Source: Umbilicaria muhlenbergii (lineage: Eukaryota; Ascomycota; Lecanoromycetes; Umbilicariales; Umbilicariaceae). From it: DNA of 64,000 bases. Position 1 is the stretch's first letter. The number at the start of each line of letters is the position of its first letter. Of the stretch, positions 22,401 to 33,535 are shown one piece after another. The notes beneath the pieces are model-generated. The model ran no database searches. It worked only from the letters and a program-made list of their open reading frames with translations, and was not told the origin of the DNA. The translations under genes were made by a program, and so were the position numbers. The stretch covers positions 2,942,952 to 3,006,951 of the forward strand of contig KK106984.1 of the NCBI GenBank assembly GCA_000611775.1, given 5' to 3'.

Positions 22401-25089
22401 ATCATGAGGCTGCTGAAATTAAAACTGAGAAGCCTGCTGTTATCTGCAAACTTTGTGAGAAAGTTCTGAAACATCTTAATTCTAATGATGCAGGGAGCAA
22501 TGGTATGACAAAGCATATCAGCATCAAAAATTGTGAGGTGAATTGAACAGGGCAGATGACTCTTCCTCAGTTATTACAAAAGGTACTGACTTTTTTAAAC
22601 CTCTGTTATAATGATCTATTCTAATGATATGACTTCAGTTCATCAACTCTGTACTCACTAAGCCCGCGTCTAGCAGATTTACACAAGAAGTCTTTGAGGA
22701 TCAACTTGTTCAAATAATCCTTAACCTCAACATGTCTTTCTGCTCAGTTGAACATCCCTCATTTTTACGCTTGCTTGATTTTCTTCAACCTGGTGTTGAG
22801 GCTCCTCATTGAACCAAGTTCTCTCACCTTGTCAAGAAGTGAGCAAAGAAACTTAAACAAACTGTGTTAATAAAATTAAAATCAAGGATGAAAGTTTCTT
22901 TAACACTTGACTGTTGAACAAGTTCAAATAACCTTGCATTCCTTGGCATCACTGACTACTTCATAGATGATAATTGAGATTATCATGAGGTTCTTCTTGA
23001 GTTCTCCCCTCTTCACGGCAAGCATACAGGGAAGAATATGACAAAGGTGATAATGAATGTGCTTAATAATTATGAGCTCCTGAATAAGCTCCTTGCTATC
23101 ACAGCTGACAATGCCTTAAACAATGAAACACTGCGCATGAAGCTGGCATCACTGCTATGAAAATGAAAGATTCATTGAAATGAAGACATGAATACTGTCA
23201 ACTGCATGACACATATCTTTCAACTATCCGTCAACGCACTACTACACTCACTCAAAGTGTCAGCAAACAATGACAATCCTACAAAGAAGTGAGATGTCAA
23301 AACATTGAGTCAATTAAAAAATGTGCATGAGAAGGATAAAAACTTTGATTTTACATTTCAAAAGGTTTTAGTCTTTCTAATGATATATTATAATGATCAA
23401 TTAACTTTGCGTTCAGGTTCATGCATTAGCCATTGCAGTCAACTCATCATCACAATGACTTGAGAGATATAAAGCCACTCAGATTAATACACTCCCTCAT
23501 TTACAGAAGAGTCTAATTGAAGATGTTGTGACAAGATGAAACAGTTCTTTCTTCATGCTTGAATGAGCATATGAGATGCGTGAGTTCAGCAGAGAATGAA
23601 TAAAAGAGGAGAAGTTTATATGATGAGTTCTGATACTCAGTGACATTGAATGAGAGCAGGTCAGGTATCTCATCAGTTTACTGCAATCATTTCAAAGCTT
23701 TACAGATGCACTGGGAGTGACAGATCAGTTAAGCATTTTTTGCACTTGAATCACTTATAATGAACTTTTCAATCATTTAGAGTGACAGCATCAAGAAGTT
23801 TGAAAGTTTAAACTCAAATGATCTTCTAGTCTGCAGGAGGCTATTGCAGCAGTAAAGAACAAGCTTTCAGCATATTATGAGTGAATGTATGATGAGTGAG
23901 GAGTGTTGTTTGCAGTAAGTGCCTGCCTTGATCCTTCTTCAAAGCTTGATTTGTTCAAGGTAAGCAGTCAACATTTCTAATGATTTATTGTAATGATTTT
24001 AGACTTTATATTTTAATTGCTACTGCAGGGCGCTGAATGAGACTCTGAGGATTATGCACAGTATCAACAAGAGTTCCTTGATTATTATGAAGTGAATTAT
24101 CAAGAACAGGAGACTGTTCAGTATCAGTCATGACAACTCACGTCTTTTAGCATGATGAAGAAATCTCTGAAGAGTGTTCTTCTAGCTTCAAGGAGTTCCA
24201 CGCTTCAGAGATCAAGGAAGATGAAAAATTATCAAGGGAGTGAAGCCTCATGATACTTTAGTGAAATGAAACTAAAGCATGACAACATTCTTCTTCTATG
24301 AAAACAGTTGAAGATCAGTAAGCCTGTCTTATCACAAATGGCAAAGGACATTCTTGCTATATCAGTAGCTGATGTAGGTGTGAAGCGCCTTTTTTTCATG
24401 ACATGAGATGTTGTTATCTATCATCAGAGTCACTTCAACCCAGACACTATATCTGACATCATGATAATCAAAAAATGTGACACTACTCACATTCATGATA
24501 TGATGGCACATGAGGAAGGTATACAACAACATATTTAAAATGATTGATCTCCTCCTGCAGATGAACTCACCCTTAATGATCAAGAATGTGAAACACAGTG
24601 AGTGAATATGAATGATGCTGAGAGTCTTACTCACATTTCTTTATCACATGATGAAGGTGATGCATCAAATGTCAGACATAAAGGTGAAGGAGGATATATG
24701 TCAGCACATAAGAGAGGAAAACAATGAGTCATTGAAGTATTCAAGTATGTTACTTAATGTAATATATTGTTGTCTGTCTAATAAGAAGCAGTGATACTGA
24801 GGAGTTAATGAACATGAATTATGATGTGAATGAGCTGAATGATGATGAGCCTCAAGCATTATCACCTGATGTTAATCATATGAGGTCACTCACAAAGCTA
24901 CAGGATGTTGCTGATGTAACTGAAGACTTAAATGAACTATCAATTCTATCAGGTCAGCATGATAAACCACTAAACTTGAGTTTCATACTCATGAAAACAT
25001 CAATCAGCTCAAGAGCAAGACTAGGATATGTCTTGAGTAACAAGAGGCAGCTGCAAAGAAAACAGTCAAGATTAAAGTCATTAAAATAG
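22401..25089 (+). pseudogene. hAT-superfamily transposase, decayed
   Basis: A BED-type zinc finger (CKLCEKVLKHLNSNDAGSNG, then MTKHISIKNC) is at 22,455-22,545. The catalytic core follows: DN*DYHEVLLEFSPLHGKHT near 22,970 and LLAITADNALNNET near 23,090, the classical hAT TxDNASNN region. The C-terminal dimerisation domain is at 24,300-24,400 (PVLSQMAKDILAISVADVGV, then KRLF). A basic tail ends at 25,089. At least three introns with the shared motif interrupt it (near 22,583, 23,365 and 23,960). Stops are almost all TGA at positions where homologues have Trp or Arg. The gene is dead. Confidence 0.9.
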
Positions 25090-25140
25090 ATTGATAGTCT
25101 AGATCATTATAATGGATCATTACAATGTATTAATTTCCCT

Positions 25141-25354
25141 GTGTCTGAATTAACCTTTCCCCGTGTCTCAAAACCACTGACAGCCATATATAAGAAGTCA
25201 CGTGACCGGGATCCTGTCAGGATCAAGGGACGGGATGGAACAGGACTCTCATCTCAGTCTCAGAGAATGAGACTACTGCTTGATCCTGTATCTCATCTCA
25301 TTCCGTCCCGTCCCTTCATCCTGAACTGGGACTCCCGTCTCAGCGGTCACCCTA
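25141..25354. repeat. CpG-retaining right end of the hAT element
   Basis: The last 200 bp keep CpGs and GC-rich motifs (cgtgaccgggatcc, cccgtcccgtccc), whereas the matching left end (18,210-18,300) has lost them. The end carries sub-repeats of the type gggacgggatgagac, typical of hAT subterminal regions. Confidence 0.75.
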
Positions 25355-25849
25355 ATCTCCACAATATTCATATATTATCAACAACAGCAGTCAGAGTAAT
25401 ACAATCACATGAGACATTATCAATAAGCTGTTCTTATCAACTGAATCCTATGAGGCTCAAGGCAATGCATGAGGTAATGTGATTAAGCTATCAGAGTCTG
25501 TTGTACTGATGATTACAGTGTACAACACTGATGATCAACCTTACTGCTATAGCAATTGTTTTTTTATCACATAAGACAACACATCAGCTCCTTTTGTCCT
25601 CAGGTTATCATTTTTAGTTCATGCAAACTCAAATCACTACTATGATATGAGTAAATTCTTATGAAGAAAGTCAAAACATACTACTGCATGCTGTATATTC
25701 ACTGTCAGTGAAAAGAAGGTGTTGAAGAATGTTTTACATATGAACAACCTCATCATTATTAACTGCTTTATAAGGTCAGTGAATCTAGTGACTGATATAA
25801 AAAAATATACCCTACAGATGAACTTGTTGTGATATGATAAAAAGTATGA

Positions 25850-28800
25850 CAATGTTTATGACAGTTTACCTCCTGAATATCATGACTTCACAGACATATT
25901 TTAAGCAGCTGAGAAGCAGTCTTTATCTGAGAGAGGTTCATATGATCATGTTATTGACTTGAAATAACCCTATGTTTCAGGCATTCATTAATAAGGCTTT
26001 TAATGAGTTCCTTGATATAATCTGTGTGATTTATCTAGATGATATCCTGATCTTCAGCAAAGATGAATTCAAACATGAGAAGCATGTATGACAAGTATTA
26101 ACTGTATTACAACATCATGATCTTCATCTTAAGATCAGCAAATGCTTTTTTAATGCAATGAAAGTGAACTTCCTGAGGTTTAAGATCAATACTAAAGGCA
26201 TATATATGAGTTCAGAAAGGATTCATGCTGTTGAAGAATGATTATCCTCAGAGAATGTTCATGAATTGCAGGTCTTTTTAAGCTTCATTAACTTCTTCTG
26301 AAGGTTTATAAGAGGTTATTCATGAATTGCAGCATCACTGTTAAATCTTCTGAAAACAGGAAAGAATAAAAAAAAGACTGAGGATACATCACTCTCTCCT
26401 CTTTAATCTCAACAGATTATTATTAAAAGAAAGCAGAACAACCTGATCTCATTGTGAAGATTTAATACAAAATATTCAGCATGCAACCTGTAAATCAGAG
26501 GAAAGCTACAACAAGAAAACATCATACCTGCTTTTTTTTCACTCTCAGAAGTCACATTGAAAGTGTTTAATGCCTTAAAGAAGATCTTCATGAGTGCTTC
26601 ATTATTACATTATTTCAATGAAAACAAATTCATGAAGGTTGAAACAGACGCCTCTGAATTTGCAATTAATGAAATCTTGACAAAACACTTCAAGGTCAAC
26701 AGTCAATTGCACTGATTATCAGTTACTTACTACAGTAAGAAGCTGCTAAATACTGAGACTTGATATGATACAAGTGAGCAAGAGCTCCTTGTCATCATGA
26801 AAGTCATGCATCATTAATGACATTACTGTTGAGGTGTTAAGCACCTGATCATCATATTGACTGATCATGTAAACCTTGTTTAATTTATGACTACCTCAAA
26901 CCTCACATGAAGGCAGCTCAAGTGGGCTGAAAAGCTCATTAAGTACAACTTTAAGGTCACATATCAAGAGGACAAGAAGAACTCTGCTGATGATTTATCA
27001 AGATGACCTGATTATGAACTGCTGAAGACTGTCAGTACCTCAACTGTCACTGAAATAATGTGACAGTCCTTTCATTTAGAAAGCAAGGATTATAAGTCAG
27101 TGCAGGAGAAATTATACACACTTGTCACAATAACACTGCAGTCAAGACGCTCAGTACAATAAAGATTACAACAAAAGAATGTCATACCTGTCACAATGAA
27201 TAATATCAGTATGATGAATACTGCAGCTGATGACATGACTGAAACATCAGCAGTTCATGACCTACATGCTCAAGAAGTAAGTCATGATGAATATATCAAT
27301 ATGATGAATACTGAAGCTGATGATATGACTGAAACATCAGCAGTTCATGACTTATATGCTCAAGAAGTAAACTGTGACTGAATGAGAAAGCTTGAGTATG
27401 CAGAACTTGAGCAGCACTCAATTAAGAATAATGCAGCAAGCACTGTAATTATGAATGATGATGCAAGTCATGTTTTTATTAATTTTTAAATTAAAGATAA
27501 CACTCCTTCTGCTGACACTGTTGAAGTGCTTCAGCTCATGTTTACTCACTCACCTTTAAGTGAGGAGATAACAGCTTATATAAGAATGTTTATTAAACAA
27601 CTTGAACATATGATTCATACTGAACAGTCAAAAGACAGTTTGATATGATGAGTATGACAGGGATTAACTACCCCTCTTGAGGATAAAAACAACTTGACTG
27701 AGTCAGAAATGACAAATATGATGACAATACTCTCTGACATAATGAAATGTTGAGAGGAAATTGAGGATGTCATATACTACAACAGTAAAATTTACATTTC
27801 ACAGAACTCTGTCCTTCACAATGCAGTGATTAATCAATTTCATGATGATGTCTTTGCAGGTCATTTCAGAAAGTCAAGAATTATAAAATTAATGCAGTGA
27901 TCTTATGACTGACCTGATGCTGTCAAAGATGTATGATGTTACTGTCATGACTGTGTTAAATGTCAAAAGGTGAAGCCAGCTCATCACAAATCATACAAGT
28001 TATTAAACTCATTGTCAGTCTCAACTGAGTCATGACATACAGTGACAATGAACTTCATTATGAATCTGTCACTGAGCAGCACATATGAAAGTATGACATG
28101 AGATTCAATCCTTATTGTAGTCAATAAGTTGATCAAAATGACTCATTATATTTCAGTACAGAAGACAATGTCAGTTGCTGATTTCATTGAAGTGTTTATT
28201 CAAGACATAATTAAGCATCATGACATGTCAAAAGTCTTAATCACAGACAGAGATAAGTTGTTTACATCAGAGCAGTGAATCAGCTTCTGCTTTTACATGC
28301 AGTGTCATCATAACATGTCAACAGCTTTTCACTCACAAACTGACAGTCAAACAGAGAGGCAGAATCAGTCTCTGAAGATGTATTTACACATATTTATTAA
28401 TGAGCAGTAAGAGAACTGAGTGAAGCTTTTATCTTGTATGAAGTTTTCATACAACAACTTCATATATGCTGCTATGAGAAACAGCCCCTTTCAGCTTAAC
28501 TTAAAGTGAAACCCTCAGATGAGCCTAAGTAAGCTGCTTATACAGCACTCACATGAACAAATAAGACCTTATGCAGATGCACAGCAGCTTCAAGATCAAA
28601 TTGCAACAACTCAAAAGCAATTATGACAGGTTAATGAAACATATGCAAACTATTATAATCAGCGCTGAACGGAGATAACATTCAAAGAAGATGATTTAAT
28701 ATTGATCAATGAAAAGAATGTGTCAATGAACAAGCAGATGAAGAAACTGCATTGAAAAAAACTCAACTCATTCATGATATGATGTGTGATAAGTCAATCA

Positions 28801-29170
28801 TCATATGAACTTGACCTCTCAGAGGATTGAAACATTTATAACATATTCAATGTCACTTTATTGAAGTCATTTCAAGACACATGTCATGTGTTCTCTGCAT
28901 TGACAGGAAAAGACCTACTACTCAACTGAGATGATGAGTGAGAAGTTGAGGCAATTGTGAATAACTGCATTCATGATGACAGGCTTCAATACCTCATCAA
29001 ATGAAAGCTGACAGATCAGGTGTGAGATGATACATGAGAGTTAACACACTTCATTTGCAATGTAAAGACAAAAATGTGAAAATTTCATACTGACAACTCT
29101 GATAAACAGAAATTCAAGTGAGTCTTAAGATGTGACTCTTCAAGATTAATTGAGAAGCTGTCATAAAAGT
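25850..29170 (+). pseudogene. Gypsy-1 pol: truncated RT, RNase H, integrase, chromodomain
   Basis: Readable in order: an RT entry region (HVIDLK at about 25,955), directly followed by FINKAF then [11 protein letters not shown] (about 26,025-26,055), so roughly 80-90 residues of the RT fingers/palm are missing. RNase H follows (VETDASEFAINE at 26,640; TYYSKKLL at 26,725). The integrase zinc region (CHDCVKCQKVK at about 27,945) and catalytic core (MTHYISVQK to TERQNQSLK, 28,138-28,378) come next. A chromodomain-like end (QYLIK*KLTDQV*DDT*EL) lies near 28,988-29,045. Its two invariant Trp positions are TGA. The final domain places the element among chromoviruses. Confidence 0.88.
27211..27380. 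repeat. 90-bp direct duplication inside pol
   Basis: The segment starting atgatgaatactg at 27,211 repeats at 27,301 with a few transitions. It lies in the linker between RNase H and integrase, encodes a polar MMNTxADDMTETSAVHDL unit twice and keeps the frame. Confidence 0.85.
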
Positions 29171-29997
29171 CATGAGCCTTAAGATGTGATCCTTCAAGGT
29201 TGATTGAGAAGCTGTCACAAAAGTCATGAGTCTTAAGAACTGAAAACTTTGTCAACTTTATTAATTTAATCTTCTATGACAGAGCCTGTGCCCTACAATA
29301 AGTATGACAGAGGTTATGACATTATGATGTTATGATAAGATCTTTAATAAGATTACTGCATGAACTACATTATCACAGACATGTCACATTGCAGAGAACA
29401 CTTAAGCACAGAAGCATTTCATTTCAAGTTTAAAGATTAAAATGAACTTGAGATCAACACTTTGCATTCAACTTCTCATCAATGTCATGTCAAGTCATTC
29501 TCATTTATTTACTTGTCTTTCACTGTCTTAAACTCTTCTTCATTACTGTTTAATGAAGCCTCTGACCTCATCTCCTCAACATGTTGATGCTCACAGAGTT
29601 CAATATACTCTTGATGATGATGAGATTGATGAGCATTAAGAATGTGAAGAGCGTGAGCAGTGCTCTTTAATAAGACAGCAAGAGCCTGAATGAGCTTCTT
29701 GAGATTACTGAATTAACACATTTCAACCTCAAGGGAGTCAAGAAACTCATGTTGAGGAGCAGCTGCAGAGGGTGTGAAGAATGTTAATAATGATCAGTAA
29801 AAAGCAGCAGCATGAGGAATTAATCAGCTGTCAGATGTTATACAACAATTAACATGTTAATAATACAACAGTGCAACAGTACAGCAGTATGACAAAATGT
29901 TGTATATATGACAATACAACAAAATGTCATAAGTACAACAAGTACATCATATTCATATTAAATGAAACAAAATGAAAGGGGATTAAAAAAGGTAAAC

Positions 29998-30540
29998 TTA
30001 CAGTGTGTCATCATTCCTCCTGTCATCATAAGCATGTGCATGCAGAACAATAACATCAGAGCTTTTAAAAGTTAAGGCAGTGATGATCAGAGGCTTCATC
30101 ATGCATTGATCATGAGGATTATAAAGTGACATGTAATGAGCACAGGCTGAATTGACCTGTGATATGAAGCACTGATCAACTTTAACTCTTCTGCAAGAGT
30201 CACAGTGAGCAGTACTTGACAGCATGTGACTGAGGTTCTCTTAAATCACATGCTCATGATGATGACCCTGCTGCACACATGCTGGCAGCAAGGTATTATC
30301 ATGACATCACACAGAGCAGGAACTGCTGTTGAAGATGTCAATTAAAAATAAACACTTGATTCTTTTTAAGCATTAAACAGTTAATTTTATCATCCTGTTT
30401 CCTCATCTCTTTCTGAAGGTGTCAATCATCACAGTTTTATTCACTGACTCTGATTCAAAGCCCTCCTCATCACATTGAGCCTGAAGATCAACAGGCTTCC
30501 CTGATGAAGGTGAGTCTTCATCATTGTTCATGATCATGAG
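29998..30540 (-). pseudogene. Antisense Cys-rich ORF at the 3' end of Gypsy-1
   Basis: On the strand opposite pol, an acidic stretch (NNDEDSPSSGKPVDLQAQ) near 30,530-30,470 is followed after stops by a 75-codon open part (30,225-29,998). That part carries CDSCRRVKVDQC and CAHY...HDQC, a two-pair Cys/His arrangement like a zinc knuckle. A similar antisense Cys-pair ORF sits at the same relative place in Gypsy-2. Function unknown. It could be a captured or antisense accessory gene. Confidence 0.5.
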
Positions 30541-31029
30541 TTCAAGAGTTCAATTATTGATCATCTATATATCATGTTAGCATCCATATGATATATGACA
30601 GGAAGTATGACATCACAAGAATGTTAAGCTGTGAGCTGCAAGCTTCATGATGCTCCCTTCATGAGATGAACACCTCTGCAATGAGGATGATGTCATGAAG
30701 TCATCAGGTCACTCAATGAGCTGTGAAAAAGTTGTGAGAAATATGACAACATGTCATAAGAGAGATGATGAAGAAGAAACACAAGAGAAGGGCATTTTGA
30801 ATCTATGATAAACATTTTAATTTTAATGTTTATGTTAGGAAGAAGGGCTTACTGTCAGGTGTGATATCATCACAATTAAGTGAGGGCATGTGATCAGCCT
30901 TACCTTAGCATGATTTCACACCCTCACTCTACATGCTCAATCACTTATCAGGTCATCATGGTGATGTCTATGATGATGAGTTTGAAGTCAATTGACACCA
31001 GGGACAGCGTCATGAGAAGGGGAATGCTG

Positions 31030-31323
31030 TGTCAGAGCCACCATATATAGTAGTATGACAGTATGACAGTATGACAGTATGACAGTACAACAGTACAACA
31101 GTACATCATTATAGCTCACTTATATGATGACTCAGTGAGTAGCGCCTTGGCATCAAGTGAAAACTCTTCACAAGGAGGTTCAGAAACCTGCTTCCTCAGT
31201 GATCAGTTTTGCCACTGAATAGAAGACGTATAACCATTGCATTGGCCCCATCGTGACTATATTGCCTACGACACCTCATTCAAACACCACTACGACGCTC
31301 TGTCGTACACCCCGCCTCTTACA
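31030..31323 (+). repeat. Gypsy-1 3' LTR
   Basis: 294 bp, TGTCAG...CTTACA. Mirror image of the 5' LTR pattern: here the inner (left) part is mutated (tatgacagtatgacag) and the outer right part next to host DNA keeps CpGs (ctacgacgctctgtcg). Confidence 0.88.
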
Positions 31324-31657
31324 ATTAATAGCATGATTCCCCCATTATTCTAGGACCACGCACTTGTTTCAGTATTCATCTTCCTAACATCGCCTTCAAT
31401 TTCTATTTCGGTATTGTTTTAGGTTGCCGTACTACCACATCTTTTGTCAACGTTATTGGCTGACATTAAGGAAACGAAACATGCGCGCAATTTGGGGCCG
31501 TCACCCTGGAACGGCGAAGCACTCTCAGCTATTGCCAATCTGTCAAAGGGTAATTTCTCAAGGGAATACATAACGCCCACGTCGCGACACATGAGCTTGA
31601 CTAGATTTCCCTTCGATTATCTTCTGTTCCACCTGAGTTCAGTGTTTAGAATCGGCG
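31324..31657. other. Short host flank and promoter region
   Basis: The 3' LTR ends 334 bp before the ATG of the membrane-protein gene, so any promoter element of that gene lies here or in the LTR. Nothing specific recognised. Confidence 0.4.
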
Positions 31658-33100
31658 ATGCGGTCTTTCAAGCATGCTGTTATCCTTATTTCGTTCATCA
31701 CCGATATGCGCACACGGGCAATTGAGGTGACTCCTGGTTCTAATTGCTCTTCGTTGTGCATCGATACACTTGGTGCTGACGAGATGAGCCCTTATACGTC
31801 AACAACTAAGAGCTCCATGATTGTTTGCAATGACTGGGAGCTCTCAGGCCCCAACGCGACTGCCACAGGAGAGAAGTGGAAGAGCTGCATAAGCTGTGAG
31901 AGTACTAGTAGTCACTACGACCCTGGCACTGGAGAGAACGATGTATACTGGTTTTTACGTAGGCTACACTATCATCTGATGAAGAGATTCTCGCAGAGTA
32001 GTGAGGACCGCAGCACTGATAGGATGATAGTCAACATGAAGTTCACCATTGACTGGTGTGTACTGGGTTTCCAAGAGAACCCCACAACGACAGCCGCTAT
32101 GCTCGCGTGCGGGACTGCTTGCCAGAGCCTGAATTCATCATTGACTGATAATCTCCTCGATGGAAACATGAATTTGCAGTATCAGTATTGCAGCGTTGAT
32201 AACGGCGCATTCTCAAAGAATGTCGGCTCATGTATACAATGTATATCAAACGTCCCTGCCGCCAAGACATTAGTCAACTGTAAGACCCAGAAGCTAGAGC
32301 TCCACAATGCGATTTGTCCCATGGAATGCGCTGACATCGTTGGATGCTTATTAGACCTAGAAGTGCTGAACTCAAGCTGTCAGCAACAACCGCCAGCTCC
32401 GATACCAGTGAACCTGAATATCGTTCTGTTTCCCACCAGCTCAACGGCTTCCAGTCTTTCTTCTATGTCAGCGGCTTCCACATTGAGCCCATCCACTTCC
32501 TCTGCCACAAGCTCCGCTCTATCTACTTCTTCGATGACTCTCACACGAACGTCAGCTGTCTCCACCGGGTCGACGGCTTCCTCAATCAGCTTGCTTACCT
32601 CTACCACTTTGTCTGTTTCTTTGTTCACTACCAGCTCGGCAACCTCTGCAACAAATTTACCCGCTTCGGCCGCAACAACCCTCGCTTCGTCTATGTCTGG
32701 ACCAGCACGCGGTATAACGGCTGCTCATGGCAGCCAAAACGCTGTCGGTATTAGCGTAGGCGCTGGTATTGGTGGTGCGGCTGCGTTAATGATTCTAGCA
32801 CTGATCATCTTTCTGGTGATTCAACGCCGACGTCAGGTCCCAAAGCGCAGCCCCATAGTCAACGTGGATGATAGCAGCCGGGGAGACCCGGCTACCAGAG
32901 AAAGTGACTTAGACCTGGTTACGCCCTATATATACCAGCCGCCGGTTGAGATGGATGCAAAGCGCGCAGTGAACGAGATAGCTGGCTCACCCATTCATGA
33001 GATGGTCGGCTCGAGCATTATAATAACGGCAAAGTCAGATTACCAAACACCAGAAGACAAGAGACATATCAGCCAGTCAAGGCAAGGAGGGACTACATGA
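31658..33100 (+). CDS. Cys-rich/Ser-rich single-pass surface protein
   Basis: An N-terminal signal peptide (MRSFKHAVILISFIT) leads into a Cys-rich ectodomain (TPGSNCSSLCIDTLG, then FTIDWCVLGFQ and YQYCSVDNGAF). A Ser/Thr stalk, a transmembrane helix (VGISVGAGIGGAAALMILAL, near 32,740-32,815) and an RRR-anchored cytoplasmic tail follow. The family is common in Pezizomycotina and uncharacterised. A 72-nt intron at 31,959-32,030 (GTAGGC...TAG) is probable: removing it gives WFLLNMKFTIDW and deletes an atypical 24-residue insert, though the frame is open either way. The stop is at 33,098-33,100. A Glu/Lys/Asp-rich frame (EKNDMEEGDDIEKGDD) continues from 33,099 to about 33,224, one base off, which may be the original tail lost by a frameshift or reached by splicing. 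Confidence 0.82.
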   Translation: MRSFKHAVILISFITDMRTRAIEVTPGSNCSSLCIDTLGADEMSPYTSTTKSSMIVCNDWELSGPNATATGEKWKSCISCESTSSHYDPGTGENDVYWFLRRLHYHLMKRFSQSSEDRSTDRMIVNMKFTIDWCVLGFQENPTTTAAMLACGTACQSLNSSLTDNLLDGNMNLQYQYCSVDNGAFSKNVGSCIQCISNVPAAKTLVNCKTQKLELHNAICPMECADIVGCLLDLEVLNSSCQQQPPAPIPVNLNIVLFPTSSTASSLSSMSAASTLSPSTSSATSSALSTSSMTLTRTSAVSTGSTASSISLLTSTTLSVSLFTTSSATSATNLPASAATTLASSMSGPARGITAAHGSQNAVGISVGAGIGGAAALMILALIIFLVIQRRRQVPKRSPIVNVDDSSRGDPATRESDLDLVTPYIYQPPVEMDAKRAVNEIAGSPIHEMVGSSIIITAKSDYQTPEDKRHISQSRQGGTT

Positions 33101-33535
33101 GAAGAATGACATGGAGGAAGGGGACGACATAGAGAAGGGAGATGATGCGGAGAAGGAGGATACCGTGGGCAGCAACAGTGACGAAGAGAAGGCCACAGTG
33201 CCAGGTAAAGAGGGTTACCCCTGAGTCAAATAGGCGCAATTGGAACGAGGACGAAGATCTGAATGCGGCGGTCCGGTCCCTTGCATAGGGAACGAGGAGC
33301 TCGACAGTATGTCACCCGTGACGGGATGTATGCGAGTAGCGTGATTGATTAAGACTGTGTCATGACGCGCATTCTCTGCCATTCTTTCGAAAGCTATCTC
33401 ATCTTCCCTTGATTCGATTCACCAAGCTCCGTTGTATTCCGCGCTCCCGAACCCAAACCCACAATGTCGCTCGTCACCAAAGACCTCCCAATTGCGCGTG
33501 TCATATATGAAGGCGTGTTTCGCAGGCCAAATGTC
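33101..33535. other. 3' flank with possible lost coding tail
   Basis: The first 125 bp read as an acidic tail in the neighbouring frame. The rest shows no feature. Confidence 0.35.

Larger units (their letters stand above)
18210..25354 (+). mobile_element. hAT transposon nested in Gypsy-1, 7,145 bp
   Basis: The flanks are a perfect 8-bp duplication, atctccac (18,202-18,209 and 25,355-25,362). The left end TATGGTGGCTGTTGAGATGA and the reverse complement of the right end TAGGGTGACCGCTGAGACGG differ only at a few sites, mostly transitions, so they are terminal inverted repeats altered by deamination. Inside are a BED-finger/hAT transposase relic (plus), an upstream accessory open region (plus), a histone H3-like relic (minus) and tandem repeats. 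The whole is CpG-depleted except the last 200 bp at the right end. Confidence 0.93.
16356..31323 (+). mobile_element. Gypsy-1: hypermutated chromovirus-type LTR retrotransposon with nested hAT
   Basis: Two similar LTRs (16,356-16,658 and 31,030-31,323), both TGTCAG...CTTACA, bound the element. A purine-rich tract (GAGAAGGGGAA) stands just before the 3' LTR, as expected for a polypurine tract. Without the hAT insertion the element is about 7.8 kb. Gag-like remains lie at 16.7-18.2 kb and the pol order (RT, RNase H, integrase, chromodomain) at 25.8-29.1 kb. Nearly all internal CpGs are lost and TGA stops are everywhere. The 5-bp flanks (gggaa and attaa) do not match, so the target duplication is lost or the ends have recombined. 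Confidence 0.88.

Noticed and set aside
25860-29100. TGA read as Trp (alternative genetic code) in the retroelements
   Set aside because: TGA also stands at conserved Arg positions, including one in the H3-like gene, and intact host genes here use TGG for Trp and TGA as stop. Deamination explains both.
16351-31328. Target-site duplication for Gypsy-1
   Set aside because: Flanking 5-mers gggaa and attaa do not match even if transitions are allowed.
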